From: Massilia sp. YIM B02769
GTDB taxonomy: Bacteria; Pseudomonadota; Gammaproteobacteria; Burkholderiales; Burkholderiaceae_D
Assembly: GCF_030411995.1 (NCBI RefSeq)
Contig: NZ_JASNRC010000013.1
Span: 116,518 to 180,517 of the forward strand
Direction of reading: 5' to 3'
DNA length: 64,000 bases
Shown: positions 16,735-25,061 of the stretch, one piece after another
Position numbering within the stretch: position 1 is the stretch's first letter
How the letters are laid out: every line of letters begins with the position of its first letter
Position numbers and translations under genes: made by a program
Notes under the pieces: generated by a model
Told to the model about the DNA's origin: nothing
The model's input: the letters and a program-made list of their open reading frames with translations, nothing else
Database searches by the model: none

Positions 16735-17673
16735 TCACTTCTGCACCAGCGCCCGCGCCGCCTGGCTCACCTGATCGCGCAGCCATTTGTGTTCCGTCGA
16801 CTGGTGCACGCGCTGGTGCCACAGCTGGTAGAAGCGCATCGGCGGAAACTTGATCGGCATGGTGAAGGTCTTCAGCGGCAGTGACTTTTCATAGAAGCGC
16901 ATGAACTGGCGGCCGGTGGTCAGCACCAGGTCGGTCTGGGTCAGCATGTACGGAATCAAGCCGAAGTAGGGCGACTCGACCGCGATCTTGCGGTGCAGCC
17001 CAGAGCGCGCCAGGAAGGAGTCGATCACGCCGTGGTAGCCCGGCAGCATCTGCGAGGGCGCCACGTGGGGCAAACTGAGGTAGTCTTCGATCGTCATCGC
17101 GTCGGCCTCGGTGCGCTTGGCGTAGGGGCTTTCGGCGCGCATGGTGCAGACGATCGGGTCCTCGAACAGCTTGGAGATGTGCAGGTGCGCGGGCGGCTCG
17201 TCCCAGTTGGCGATCACCAGGTCCATCTCGCCGTCGGACAGCATGCGCAGGTAGTCGGTGCCCGGCCCCAGGCTGTGGATGGCCACGCGGCTGTTCGGCG
17301 AGCCGCGCCGGATCGAGGCGACCACGTTCGGCAGGAACTGGGTGTCGAGGTAGTCGGGCGCGGCGATGTGGAAGGTGCGCGCTGCCGCCTCGGGCACGAA
17401 GGGCGACTTCTTGACGAACAGGCTCTCGGTTTCGTCGAGGATGCGCTTGGCCGGTTTCAGCAGGCTTTCGCCGTGCTGGGTCGGCACCATGCCGCGTGCG
17501 CCGCGCACCAGCAGCGGGTCGCCGGTCAGCTCGCGCAGCTTGCGCAGCGAGGCCGAGATCGAGGGCTGGGGCTGGTTCAGTTTCAGCGCCACGCGCGAGA
17601 CGTTTTTTTCTACCAGCAGCAGGTAGAGGATGCGGATCAGGTGCAGGTCGAGGTGCTGGGGCAGGCTGGCCAT
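16735..17673 (-). CDS. LysR-type regulator, probably of urate catabolism
   Basis: A 312-residue LysR protein. The N-terminal helix-turn-helix (about residues 5-65) has ALKLNQPQPSISASLRKLRE. The effector domain resembles the NodD/LeuO-like branch (GLIPYMLTQTDLVLTTGRQF). I chose the start MASLPQHLDLHL at 17673. A longer frame from 17721 would run through the inverted repeat that looks like the operator. The gene lies between urate hydroxylase (divergent) and the UraD-AllC fusion (same strand), so it most likely controls both in response to a purine intermediate. That role is inferred from position only. Confidence 0.85.
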   Translation of the reverse strand: MASLPQHLDLHLIRILYLLLVEKNVSRVALKLNQPQPSISASLRKLRELTGDPLLVRGARGMVPTQHGESLLKPAKRILDETESLFVKKSPFVPEAAARTFHIAAPDYLDTQFLPNVVASIRRGSPNSRVAIHSLGPGTDYLRMLSDGEMDLVIANWDEPPAHLHISKLFEDPIVCTMRAESPYAKRTEADAMTIEDYLSLPHVAPSQMLPGYHGVIDSFLARSGLHRKIAVESPYFGLIPYMLTQTDLVLTTGRQFMRFYEKSLPLKTFTMPIKFPPMRFYQLWHQRVHQSTEHKWLRDQVSQAARALVQK

Positions 17674-17696
17674 GGGGAATGTTGGACGTATATTGG

Positions 17697-17711
17697 TTCG
17701 ATTATGTCGAA
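17697..17711. promoter_or_regulatory. Candidate LysR operator between regulator and puuD
   Basis: TTCGA-TTATG-TCGAA is a perfect 5+5 inverted repeat in the 122-bp gap between the regulator and puuD. It is followed at once by an overlapping imperfect one (GAATAT-ACGGC-ATATTTC, 17709-17726). The symmetry and the location between divergent genes fit LysR-type operators. Confidence 0.5.
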
Positions 17712-17795
17712 TATACGGCATATTTCATGTTGTAGAAAATGAAAACGGCGTATCTTCGTTGAAATATCGCCACGAATAAGATGAGGTACCCCTGC

Positions 17796-19025
17796 ATGGA
17801 CGTATTCGGATACCTGGCTCCCTACGGCCTCGAATGGCTGAATTTGCTGGTGCGCTGGCTGCACATCATCACGGGCATCGCCTGGATTGGCGCTTCTTTC
17901 TACTTCGTCTGGCTCGACAACACCATCAAGCCGCCCGCGCCGGATTCCGACCTGGCGAAAAAAGGCGTGGCTGGCGAACTCTGGGCCGTGCACGGCGGCG
18001 GCTTCTACAACCCGCAAAAATACCTGGTGGCGCCGGCCACGCTGCCGAAGGAACTCCACTGGTTCAAGTGGGAAGCCTATTCCACCTGGCTGTCCGGCTT
18101 TGCGCTGCTCTTCATCGTCTACTACCTGAACGCGCAGGCGATGATGGTCGACCGCAGTGTGGCCGACCTCTCGAGCTGGCAGGCGGTGGGCATCGGCCTG
18201 GGCAGCCTGGTGGTCGGCTGGCTCGTTTATGATTTGCTGTGCAAGTCGCCGCTCGGCAAGCGCGACCTGGCCTTCGGCGTCGTCATCTTCGCCTTCCTGG
18301 TCGGCAGCGCCTGGGTGCTCACCCATTTGCTCAGCGGACGCGCGGCCTACCTGCACATCGGCGCCATGATCGGCACCATCATGGTGGCGAATGTCGCCCA
18401 CGTGATCATTCCCGGGCAGCGCAAGATGGTGAACGCCATGATGGCCGGCCAGAAGCCCGACCCGAGCTACGGCATCAAGGCCAAGCAGCGCTCGGTGCAC
18501 AACAACTACTTCACGCTGCCGGTGCTGTTCCTCATGATCAGCAACCACTATGCGATGACCTACCGCCACGAGCATGCCTGGGCCGTGCTGGGCGTGATCA
18601 TGGCGGCCGGCGTCCTGATCCGCCACTTCTTCAATTTGCGCCACAAGGGCCGTATCGAGTGGAAGTATCCGGCAGCCGGCGTCGCGCTGTTGGCCGTGCT
18701 GGCGGTATTGATTGCGCCGAAGGCGCCGGTGGTGCAGGCACCTGGCGTGGATACGGCGGCCCAGTTCACCCAGGTGAAGCACATCGTCGACCAGCGCTGC
18801 GTCAGCTGCCACGCCGCGAAACCGACGCAACCCGGCTTTGCCACCGCGCCGGCCGGCGTGATGCTCGAATCGCCTGAACTCATCAGCCAGAACGCGGCTC
18901 GCATCTACCAGCAGACCGTGCAGCTGAAAGCCATGCCGCTGGCGAACCTCACCAACATGACCGATGCCGAACGGGCGCAGGTCGGCGCCTGGTTCGAAGC
19001 CGGCGCCAAGACAGGAAGCCAATGA
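17796..19025 (+). CDS. puuD: Membrane urate hydroxylase PuuD with cytochrome c domain
   Basis: A 409-residue protein of the PuuD type, which oxidises urate to 5-hydroxyisourate and passes electrons to the respiratory chain. The first ~300 residues hold eight hydrophobic segments (LNLLVRWLHIITGIAWIGAS at the start, then GGGFYNPQKYLVAP). The C-terminal ~100 residues form a cytochrome c with one heme motif, CVSCH, and an axial-ligand candidate in KAMPLANLTNMT. I chose the ATG at 17796 because GAGG lies 9 bases upstream. The in-frame ATG at 17781 overlaps that site. It shares an ATGA overlap with the next gene. A separate HIU hydrolase gene is not present here. Confidence 0.9.
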   Translation: MDVFGYLAPYGLEWLNLLVRWLHIITGIAWIGASFYFVWLDNTIKPPAPDSDLAKKGVAGELWAVHGGGFYNPQKYLVAPATLPKELHWFKWEAYSTWLSGFALLFIVYYLNAQAMMVDRSVADLSSWQAVGIGLGSLVVGWLVYDLLCKSPLGKRDLAFGVVIFAFLVGSAWVLTHLLSGRAAYLHIGAMIGTIMVANVAHVIIPGQRKMVNAMMAGQKPDPSYGIKAKQRSVHNNYFTLPVLFLMISNHYAMTYRHEHAWAVLGVIMAAGVLIRHFFNLRHKGRIEWKYPAAGVALLAVLAVLIAPKAPVVQAPGVDTAAQFTQVKHIVDQRCVSCHAAKPTQPGFATAPAGVMLESPELISQNAARIYQQTVQLKAMPLANLTNMTDAERAQVGAWFEAGAKTGSQ

Positions 19026-20257
19026 TGGATACGCAAGCGAGACAAGGGCTGCTCGACTGGATCGACGCCCACTTCGACGAGCAGGTCGCCTTCCTGCAGG
19101 GCGTGGTGCGCATTCCCACCGATACCCCGCCGGGCAACAACGCGCCGCATGCCGAGGCCGTGGCGGAGATGGTGCGCGCCTTTGGATGGGAAGCCGAGCG
19201 CCACGCGGTGCCGGCACAGCTTGTCGCCGACTACGGCATGGAATCCATCACCAACCTGATCGTGCGCCGCCCGTATGGCGAGGGCCCGACCATCGCGCTG
19301 AACGCCCACGGCGACGTGGTGCCGCCGGGCGAAGGCTGGACCAAGCCGCCCTACGGCGCCGAGATCGAGGACGGCTATTTGTACGGGCGCGCCGCCGCGG
19401 TCTCGAAGAGCGACTTCGCCACCTACATCTTCGCCGTGCGCGCGATCGAGGCGCTGGGCCTGCCCCTGAAGGGCGGGGTCGAGCTGCACTTCACCTACGA
19501 CGAGGAGTTCGGCGGCCTGCTCGGGCCGGGCTGGCTGCTCGAGCAGAAGCTGACAAAACCCGACCTGGTGATCGCGGCCGGGTTCAGCTACCAGGTCATC
19601 ACCGCCCACAACGCCTGCCTGCAGCTGGAAGTCACGGTACACGGCAAGGCCGGTCACGGCGCCATGCCCGAGACGGCGCATGATGCATTGCAGGCGGCCG
19701 CGCGCATCCTGAATGCGATTTATGGCCAGTTGCCCGAGCTGAAGAAGATCAAGTCGGGCGTGGCCGGGATCGACTCGCCTACCATGCTGGTCGGCCGCAT
19801 CGACGGCGGCACCAACACGAATGTCGTGCCGGGCAAGGTGGTCCTCAAAATGGACCGGCGCATGATTCCCGAGGAAGACCCGGTTGCCGTGGAAGCCGGG
19901 GTGCGCGCCCTGATCGAGGAGGCGGTGCGGGGCTTGCCCGGCATCCGCGTCGAGATCCGGCGCCTGCTGTTGTCGCATGCCTTGCGTCCGCTGCCGGGCT
20001 CCGAACAACTGGTGGCGAGCCTGCAGCGCAATGGCCGCGCGGTGCTGGGCGAGGAGATTCCGGCCGTGGGCACGCCGCTGTATGCCGACGCCCGCCTGTA
20101 CGGCGAGCACGGCATCCCGGCCGTGATGTACGGCGCCGGCCCGCGCACGGTGCCGGAATCGAATGCGAAAAAGGCCGACGAAAAGCTGGCGCTGGACGAC
20201 CTGCGCAAGGCGACGAAGGTGGTGGCGCTGACGCTGGTCGATTTGCTGTCTGCATGA
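19022..20257 (+). CDS. M20 family metallopeptidase/deacylase
   Basis: A 411-residue zinc hydrolase of the ArgE/DapE/ACY1 group. Motifs seen are IALNAHGDVVPPGEGW (metal-binding His and Asp), YGRAAAVSKSDFATY, FTYDEEFGGLLGPGW (catalytic and metal glutamates), VHGKAGHGAMPE (dimerisation-domain His) and VMYGAGPRTVPESN. Its substrate is not clear. Because it overlaps puuD by four bases, it may hydrolyse a ureido or acyl intermediate of purine breakdown. It is not of the HyuC/AllC subgroup and lacks their HIEQGP motif. Confidence 0.82.
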   Translation: MMDTQARQGLLDWIDAHFDEQVAFLQGVVRIPTDTPPGNNAPHAEAVAEMVRAFGWEAERHAVPAQLVADYGMESITNLIVRRPYGEGPTIALNAHGDVVPPGEGWTKPPYGAEIEDGYLYGRAAAVSKSDFATYIFAVRAIEALGLPLKGGVELHFTYDEEFGGLLGPGWLLEQKLTKPDLVIAAGFSYQVITAHNACLQLEVTVHGKAGHGAMPETAHDALQAAARILNAIYGQLPELKKIKSGVAGIDSPTMLVGRIDGGTNTNVVPGKVVLKMDRRMIPEEDPVAVEAGVRALIEEAVRGLPGIRVEIRRLLLSHALRPLPGSEQLVASLQRNGRAVLGEEIPAVGTPLYADARLYGEHGIPAVMYGAGPRTVPESNAKKADEKLALDDLRKATKVVALTLVDLLSA

Positions 20258-20316
20258 CGCTGCATGCACCCTGAGCCGTGATAGGCTAGGGGTTCCAACC
20301 GAACAGAGGGCAAGCG

Positions 20317-20535
20317 ATGGCACAGATCGATCTGTCGAACTACAACCTCGGCGAACTGAAAGGCTTGCAGTTCGACGTCGAGAAGGAACTCAAGGAGCGC
20401 CAGAAGCAAGACCTGCGCAAGGCGCGCGAGCAGGTGCTGGCGATCGTGCAGGAAGCCGGCATGTCGGTCGACCAGTTGCTGGCCGACCGCGGTCAGGGAA
20501 AAGGCAGGGGCAAGCGCAAGAAGCCGGAGGCCTGA
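20317..20535 (+). CDS. H-NS-like oligomerisation domain protein lacking the DNA-binding domain
   Basis: A 72-residue protein. MAQIDLSNYNLGELKGLQ and the following coiled-coil helix (KELKERQKQDLRKAREQV, AIVQEAGMSVDQLL) match the N-terminal half of betaproteobacterial H-NS/MvaT-like proteins. The usual C-terminal DNA-binding segment (YRNP...TWTGRGRxPxW) is absent. The protein ends in a basic tail RGQGKGRGKRKKPEA. It might still touch DNA through that tail, or bind full-length H-NS as a modulator. An AGAGGG ribosome site precedes the ATG. It is transcribed towards the Pmp3-like gene. Confidence 0.7.
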   Translation: MAQIDLSNYNLGELKGLQFDVEKELKERQKQDLRKAREQVLAIVQEAGMSVDQLLADRGQGKGRGKRKKPEA

Positions 20536-20541
20536 GCCGCG

Positions 20542-20733
20542 TTACCGTCCCCGCATCGAACGTTCGATTTTCTGGTCGGTCTTGTACTGGCTCAGGGCAT
20601 AGACCGCCCAGATCGCGGCCGGCAGCCAGCCGATCAGGGTCACCTGCAGGATCAGGCAGATGATGCCGGCGATCGGGCGGCCGATGGTGAAGAAGGTGAG
20701 CCAGGGGAGGATCAGGGCAATGAGAAGGCGCAT
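20542..20733 (-). CDS. YqaE/Pmp3 family small membrane protein
   Basis: A 63-residue protein with two hydrophobic helices. It has the Pmp3/YqaE pattern LPWLTFFTIGRPIAGIICLI, then QVTLIGWLPAAIWAVYAL, then a short charged tail (KTDQKIERSMRGR). Family members are stress-induced inner-membrane proteins linked to membrane potential or salt tolerance in other organisms; here the role is only inferred. It converges with the H-NS-like gene, with six bases between the stops. Confidence 0.85.
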   Translation of the reverse strand: MRLLIALILPWLTFFTIGRPIAGIICLILQVTLIGWLPAAIWAVYALSQYKTDQKIERSMRGR

Positions 20734-20836
20734 GGGGGTTCCTGGAATAGTGGGATAAGGGAGCCCGAAGAACCGGGCGTGTCTGTCGAAATCTTATAAC
20801 AGGCACGCCGGGGCTCAGCACACCGTTGCCGCGTTT

Positions 20837-20957
20837 GTAGGGTGGGTTCTCGAACCCACCGGACAATAGACCGCCATGCAGCGTCATGTTGGTTCGAGCA
20901 CCCACCGGGCGACGGTCTGCATGCACCGTCGTGGTGGGTTCAAGAACCCACCCTACG
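20837..20957. repeat. CGTAGGGTGG palindromic repeat, copy 5
   Basis: A 121-bp element with the arms GTAGGGTGGGTTCTCGAACC (CACC follows) on the left and GGTGGGTTCAAGAACCCACC (CTACG follows) on the right, plus a third GGTTCGAGCACCCACC copy between them. The right end provides the stop codon of the VWA gene (minus strand, 20953-20955). Confidence 0.85.
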
Positions 20958-22659
20958 GCTGACCAACCGGATTCGTCTTGCCCAAGGACTCCGCCATCCG
21001 CACCAGCCGCACGAACTCGGCGCGGTAACCCTCCGCATCCTTGCCGCGCGCCTCGTTTGCCAGGCTGGCGATATCGGCATAACTGTAGTCCGCCACCGGC
21101 GCTTCGCCACGCAGGCGCTGGCCGAAGGCCGCCACCGCCACCGCAAAGCGCGCGTCTTCCGACGCCGCATCGAAAGCCTTGCGCACGCTGGCCGCACGCA
21201 CCGCATGCGCGGTCTCGCGGCTCGCGCCCTGTCCCGGCAGCTTGTAGCGCACCTTCACGAAACAGAGCTCATCGCCCTTGGCGGCAGGCGCCGCCTTCTT
21301 GCCGTCGCCATAGCGCAGCGGATCGACCAGCTTGCCCGCCTCGGAGGCCGGCGTGATCTCGTAGATGGCGGTGACGGTGTGCCCGGCGCCCATGTCGCCC
21401 GCATCGACCTTGTCGTCCTTGAAATCCTGGCGCGCCAGCATGCGGGTTTCGTAGCCGATCAGGCGGTAGGCGGCCACCTGTTTCGGATTGAATTCAACCT
21501 GCATCTTGACGTCGTTCGCGATCGGGAACATGGTCGATCCGAGTTCTTCCTGCATCGCCTTGCGCGCTTCCAGCAGCGAGTCGATGTAGGCGGCGTTGCC
21601 GTTGCCGGACTGGGTCAGGCGCTGGATCAGGGCGTCGTTCAGGTTGCCCGTGCCGACGCCGAACACCGAGAGGTAGACGCCGCTCTTGCGCTTGTCGGCG
21701 ATGAAGCGCTCCAGCTGTTTCGGGTCGGTGATGCCGATGTTGAAGTCGCCGTCGGTGGCCAGGATCACGCGGTTCACCGCCTTCGGGTCGCGGTGGCGCT
21801 CGGCCAGCGCATAGGCGCGCTGCAAACCGTCGCCGCCGGCGGTGCCGCCCGCCGCGCGCAGGCCGTCGAGCGCATCGACGATCTTCTGCTTGTCGCGGCC
21901 CAGGGTCGGCTCGAGCGCGACCTCGGTGCCGTTGGCGTAGGTGACGATGGACACGCGGTCGTTCTCGCGCAGGCTTTCCGCGAACAGGCGCAGGCCCTGC
22001 TGCAGCAGCGGCAGGCGGTCCGGTCCCCCCATCGAGCCGGAGACGTCGATCAGCAGCACCAGGTTCAGCGGCGGACGCTCGGCCTGTGCCAGGTCGAAGC
22101 CGCGCACGGCTACGTGCAGCAGCTGGTTGCCGGCGCGCCAGGGGCTGGGCATGACTTCGGTCGTTACGGCGAAGGGCGCGTTACGCGTCGTCGGCGCGGC
22201 GTAGCGGTAGGGGAAGTAGTTCACCATTTCCTCGACGCGCACGGCGCCCGGCGGCGGCAGGCGCCCGCCGGTCAACTGGCGCCGGACGAAGGCGTAGGAG
22301 GCGGTGTCGACATCGGCGCTGAAGGTGGACACCGGATGCTCGGCCACCAGTTGGGTGGCGTTCGCTTCCTTGTCCGGGAACTTGTCGGCCTGGGGCGGTG
22401 CGATGATCAGGTAGCCCGGCGCGGGCGCGCGCTTCAGCATGGCCTGCGGCGCCGCGATCGACGAGCCGGTGACGGTCACGCTGCGCGGGGCCGCCGGGGC
22501 GTAGGTGGATGCCGAAGGAGGTGGGGGCGGAGCGGGGGCGGGCGCCTCGGCGACGGCAGGCGCCCGTGCCGCCTGCCGGTCGGGCGTCGAGACACTGCAA
22601 GCGGCCAGGACGGCAGCGCCCAGCGCCAGGAGCGCGGGCGTACGCAGGGAACATCTCAT
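20953..22659 (-). CDS. VWA-domain lipoprotein (YfbK-like)
   Basis: A 568-residue protein. The N-terminus is a lipoprotein signal: LALGAAVLAACS has a lipobox cysteine at about residue 21, so it is probably anchored in the outer or inner membrane. About residues 180-370 form a von Willebrand A domain with an intact MIDAS motif, LLIDVSGSMGG (DxSxS). The N-terminal SADVDTASYAFVRRQL and the C-terminal ~180 residues match the YfbK-type architecture. The biochemical role of this family is unclear. The stop codon lies in a palindromic repeat. It is transcribed from a promoter facing the next gene's 3' end, with no obvious operon partner. Confidence 0.85.
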   Translation of the reverse strand: MRCSLRTPALLALGAAVLAACSVSTPDRQAARAPAVAEAPAPAPPPPPSASTYAPAAPRSVTVTGSSIAAPQAMLKRAPAPGYLIIAPPQADKFPDKEANATQLVAEHPVSTFSADVDTASYAFVRRQLTGGRLPPPGAVRVEEMVNYFPYRYAAPTTRNAPFAVTTEVMPSPWRAGNQLLHVAVRGFDLAQAERPPLNLVLLIDVSGSMGGPDRLPLLQQGLRLFAESLRENDRVSIVTYANGTEVALEPTLGRDKQKIVDALDGLRAAGGTAGGDGLQRAYALAERHRDPKAVNRVILATDGDFNIGITDPKQLERFIADKRKSGVYLSVFGVGTGNLNDALIQRLTQSGNGNAAYIDSLLEARKAMQEELGSTMFPIANDVKMQVEFNPKQVAAYRLIGYETRMLARQDFKDDKVDAGDMGAGHTVTAIYEITPASEAGKLVDPLRYGDGKKAAPAAKGDELCFVKVRYKLPGQGASRETAHAVRAASVRKAFDAASEDARFAVAVAAFGQRLRGEAPVADYSYADIASLANEARGKDAEGYRAEFVRLVRMAESLGKTNPVGQP

Positions 22660-22761
22660 GATCGGACCTCCTTCGGATTATTATGCCGATAAGGTGCAAC
22701 AACCATGCCGGATTTGCAACGGCGCTTACAACCTGTAATCCTTTATGCTGACGGCATCGGT

Positions 22762-24984
22762 TCAGCGGGCATCGTCGGCATCGAGCGAACGCGGCACGAT
22801 CGCGAACTGTGGCGCCTTGCCGTAGTCGGGCTTGACGCTGCGCGACATGAAGCGCGCCCAGGCCTTCCTGCCGGCCTCGCCGCCGACGTCGGCCGCATAC
22901 GCCAGCGCCGGCTGCATGTTCGACGGGAACCCGATCGGCGTGCCCGCATAGCCGCCCATGTCGCCGACCTGGCGCTTGGTGGCGGCCGCCAGTTCCGGCC
23001 CGGCGCAAGGCAGCCCGGCCAGCTCGCCCATGGTGCTGCGGTAGGCCTGGGCGATGCTGTCGTAGATCGGCGCGCCGGGCGCATCGCGCACGGTGATCGT
23101 GTAGTTGGCGCCATCGACCCAGCAGGCGCCTGCGCCGACCATGCGCGCGATCGGGAACTTTGCCTTCCACTTCAGCAGCGGCTGGGCATCCTTGAAGCCC
23201 AGCTCGGCCACGTGCCCGACCGCCGAAGTGAAGAAGTCGTCCTGCCAGGGCGCCACCGCCGTCTTGCCCTTGTAGACCACGGCCGGCTTGTTGTCGACCA
23301 CGCCGAGGCGGTTGGCGGCGGGGTTGTCGCTGTAGAGCGCGTTGTAGTAATCGAGATTGCTCTTCAGGATGGCCAGGAAGTCGCGCTTGAGCGGGTGGCT
23401 GTCCGGCGTGACGTAGGCCGCTTCGGCCAGCGTGCGCAGGCTCCAGGCCTGGCCGCGTACCTGGTGCGGTTCCACCAGCCCGCGGATGTTCTTGCGGTAG
23501 CCGGGATTCGAGTAGAACACGTTCCACATGGCCCAGAACTGCAGCTCTTCCAGGTAGTAATGGTCGCCGGTGACAAGGTAGGGCAGGTAGGCGAACGCCG
23601 GCTGGTGCGCGCTGTCGACTTTATAGGGCGTCTTGCAGGCGTCGGGCGCGCAGCGCGGAAAGCCTTCCTGCTTGCCGGTCTTCGGATTGCGGGTGTCGCC
23701 CGGATTGCCGAGGATGGTCATGTAGGGGTAGTCCATCAGGCTGACCGGCAAGGCCGTGCGCTTGTCGCGGTAGTGCACCGACCAGCTGCCCGCCAGGTCG
23801 GCGGTGCCGAGCGTGACCTGCTTCGCGCGCGGGTCCATGCTGAGCAGGTACATCGCGGCCCAACCCGGCAGCAGGCCGATGTCGTTGCGCCCGCCGGTGT
23901 TGGGCATGGCCGGACTGGCGGCGCCTACCCCCATCGGCTCGGCGCTGGAACCATCGAACTTGTCCATCAGCGTGGCCAGCGCCGCATCCGACACCACCAC
24001 CGACCGGTCGTAGTTCGGCAGCGCGCGTGACGCGATCAGGTAGGCCGTGTCGTGGCGCAGGTGCACGGCGGGCGCGGCGCCGCGCCAGGTCAGGGTGCGC
24101 CAGCGCGCGTGGTGCAGGTGGGTGAAGTTTTTCTTTGCGTAGACCGTGTCGTCGCCCACCTTCAGCTCGACGTCGTAGGTGAAATTCCGGGGCGCCGCCT
24201 CGTAGGCCCAGTTATTCTCCACCACCACGTCGACGCGGGTCTTGCCGGTGCCGGCGTAGCTGCGGATCGCGAAGCGCGCCGCCAGGTGCGGGTGTTCCTC
24301 GCCTTTCGCATTGCGCAGCGGCGCGGCCACCTGCAGTTCGGTGACGACCGGGCCGTTCAGCCAGACCTGCGGCTTTTGCTCCTTCAGCAGGCGGTCGGCG
24401 GACGCCGTGTAGCGTTCGCCGTCGATCGTGATGGCGACGCTGGCGCCGCTGTCGAGGTCCGGCCTGGCGCGCGCATCGTCGCTCCTGGCGCCGCCCTTGA
24501 CCAGGGCGATGCCGGCGCCCTGTCCCTTCGCCAGGCGCGGCAGCAGGGCGGAGATGACCGCGTGGCGCACCGAGCCGTCCGGATGGGTGGCCTTGACGTC
24601 GACCTGCAGCGGCAGGGTGCTGCCGTCGGCCAGTTTTCCCGACAGGCCCGCGCCGCGCGGCAGGTCGCCGGGTGCGAATACCTGGCCGAAGGTGAGCGGC
24701 ACTTTGGTCTGTTCGCCCGCCGTGTTCTCGACCACCACGCCGGTAATCCCGCCGGCGGGAATGGCCGCCTTGCGTGCCGGCGCCGCCGCAGCCGCGGGCT
24801 TGCCCGGCGCTGCCTTCGCCTGCTCCGGCGCGGCCGTGCCGTGGCGCGCCGACACGACGCGGCTGTCGTCCACCTTGCCGGTGGTCGGCAAGCCGACAAA
24901 GCCATCCTGGGCATGGACGGCGCCGCTGGCGAGTACGAGGCAGACGGCGAAACGGAGCGGAGAATGAAGAAGCGTCATGGACAT
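22762..24984 (-). CDS. Exported protein of unknown function (740 residues)
   Basis: A large secreted protein. A signal peptide is visible (MTLLHSPLRFAVCLVLASGA, cleavage near AVHAQ). After an Ala/Pro-rich linker, VVENTAGEQTKVPLTFGQVF and GSTLPLQVDVKATHPDGS resemble the N-terminal beta domain of YetA-type polysaccharide-lyase-like proteins. The C-terminal half is rich in Trp/Tyr helices (YYLEELQFWAMWNVFYSNPG, RGQAWSLRTLAEAAY), as in alpha/alpha-toroid glycan-active folds. Both assignments are by eye and uncertain. I chose the start at 24984, because a longer frame (to 25023) would run into the terminator of the upstream peptidase gene. A second ATG at 24978 is also possible. Confidence 0.6.
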   Translation of the reverse strand: MSMTLLHSPLRFAVCLVLASGAVHAQDGFVGLPTTGKVDDSRVVSARHGTAAPEQAKAAPGKPAAAAAPARKAAIPAGGITGVVVENTAGEQTKVPLTFGQVFAPGDLPRGAGLSGKLADGSTLPLQVDVKATHPDGSVRHAVISALLPRLAKGQGAGIALVKGGARSDDARARPDLDSGASVAITIDGERYTASADRLLKEQKPQVWLNGPVVTELQVAAPLRNAKGEEHPHLAARFAIRSYAGTGKTRVDVVVENNWAYEAAPRNFTYDVELKVGDDTVYAKKNFTHLHHARWRTLTWRGAAPAVHLRHDTAYLIASRALPNYDRSVVVSDAALATLMDKFDGSSAEPMGVGAASPAMPNTGGRNDIGLLPGWAAMYLLSMDPRAKQVTLGTADLAGSWSVHYRDKRTALPVSLMDYPYMTILGNPGDTRNPKTGKQEGFPRCAPDACKTPYKVDSAHQPAFAYLPYLVTGDHYYLEELQFWAMWNVFYSNPGYRKNIRGLVEPHQVRGQAWSLRTLAEAAYVTPDSHPLKRDFLAILKSNLDYYNALYSDNPAANRLGVVDNKPAVVYKGKTAVAPWQDDFFTSAVGHVAELGFKDAQPLLKWKAKFPIARMVGAGACWVDGANYTITVRDAPGAPIYDSIAQAYRSTMGELAGLPCAGPELAAATKRQVGDMGGYAGTPIGFPSNMQPALAYAADVGGEAGRKAWARFMSRSVKPDYGKAPQFAIVPRSLDADDAR

Positions 24985-25016
24985 CGGATCAAGTAGCAAG
25001 GTGAGCGCACAACAGT

Positions 25017-25043
25017 AAAACAAAAAGCGCCCCGCAGGGCGCT
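25017..25043 (-). terminator. Terminator of the S9 peptidase gene
   Basis: On the minus strand AGCGCCC-TGCG-GGGCGCT is followed by TTTTTGTTTT, a normal intrinsic terminator 19 bases after the peptidase stop. Confidence 0.85.
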
Positions 25044-25061
25044 CGCTTACTTCCTGTTTCC

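Noticed and set aside
17674..17721. Sixteen extra N-terminal residues for the urate-locus LysR regulator
   Set aside because: The DNA is AT-rich, contains the likely operator, and the residues (RHNRTNIRPTF) are not seen in LysR proteins before the helix-turn-helix.
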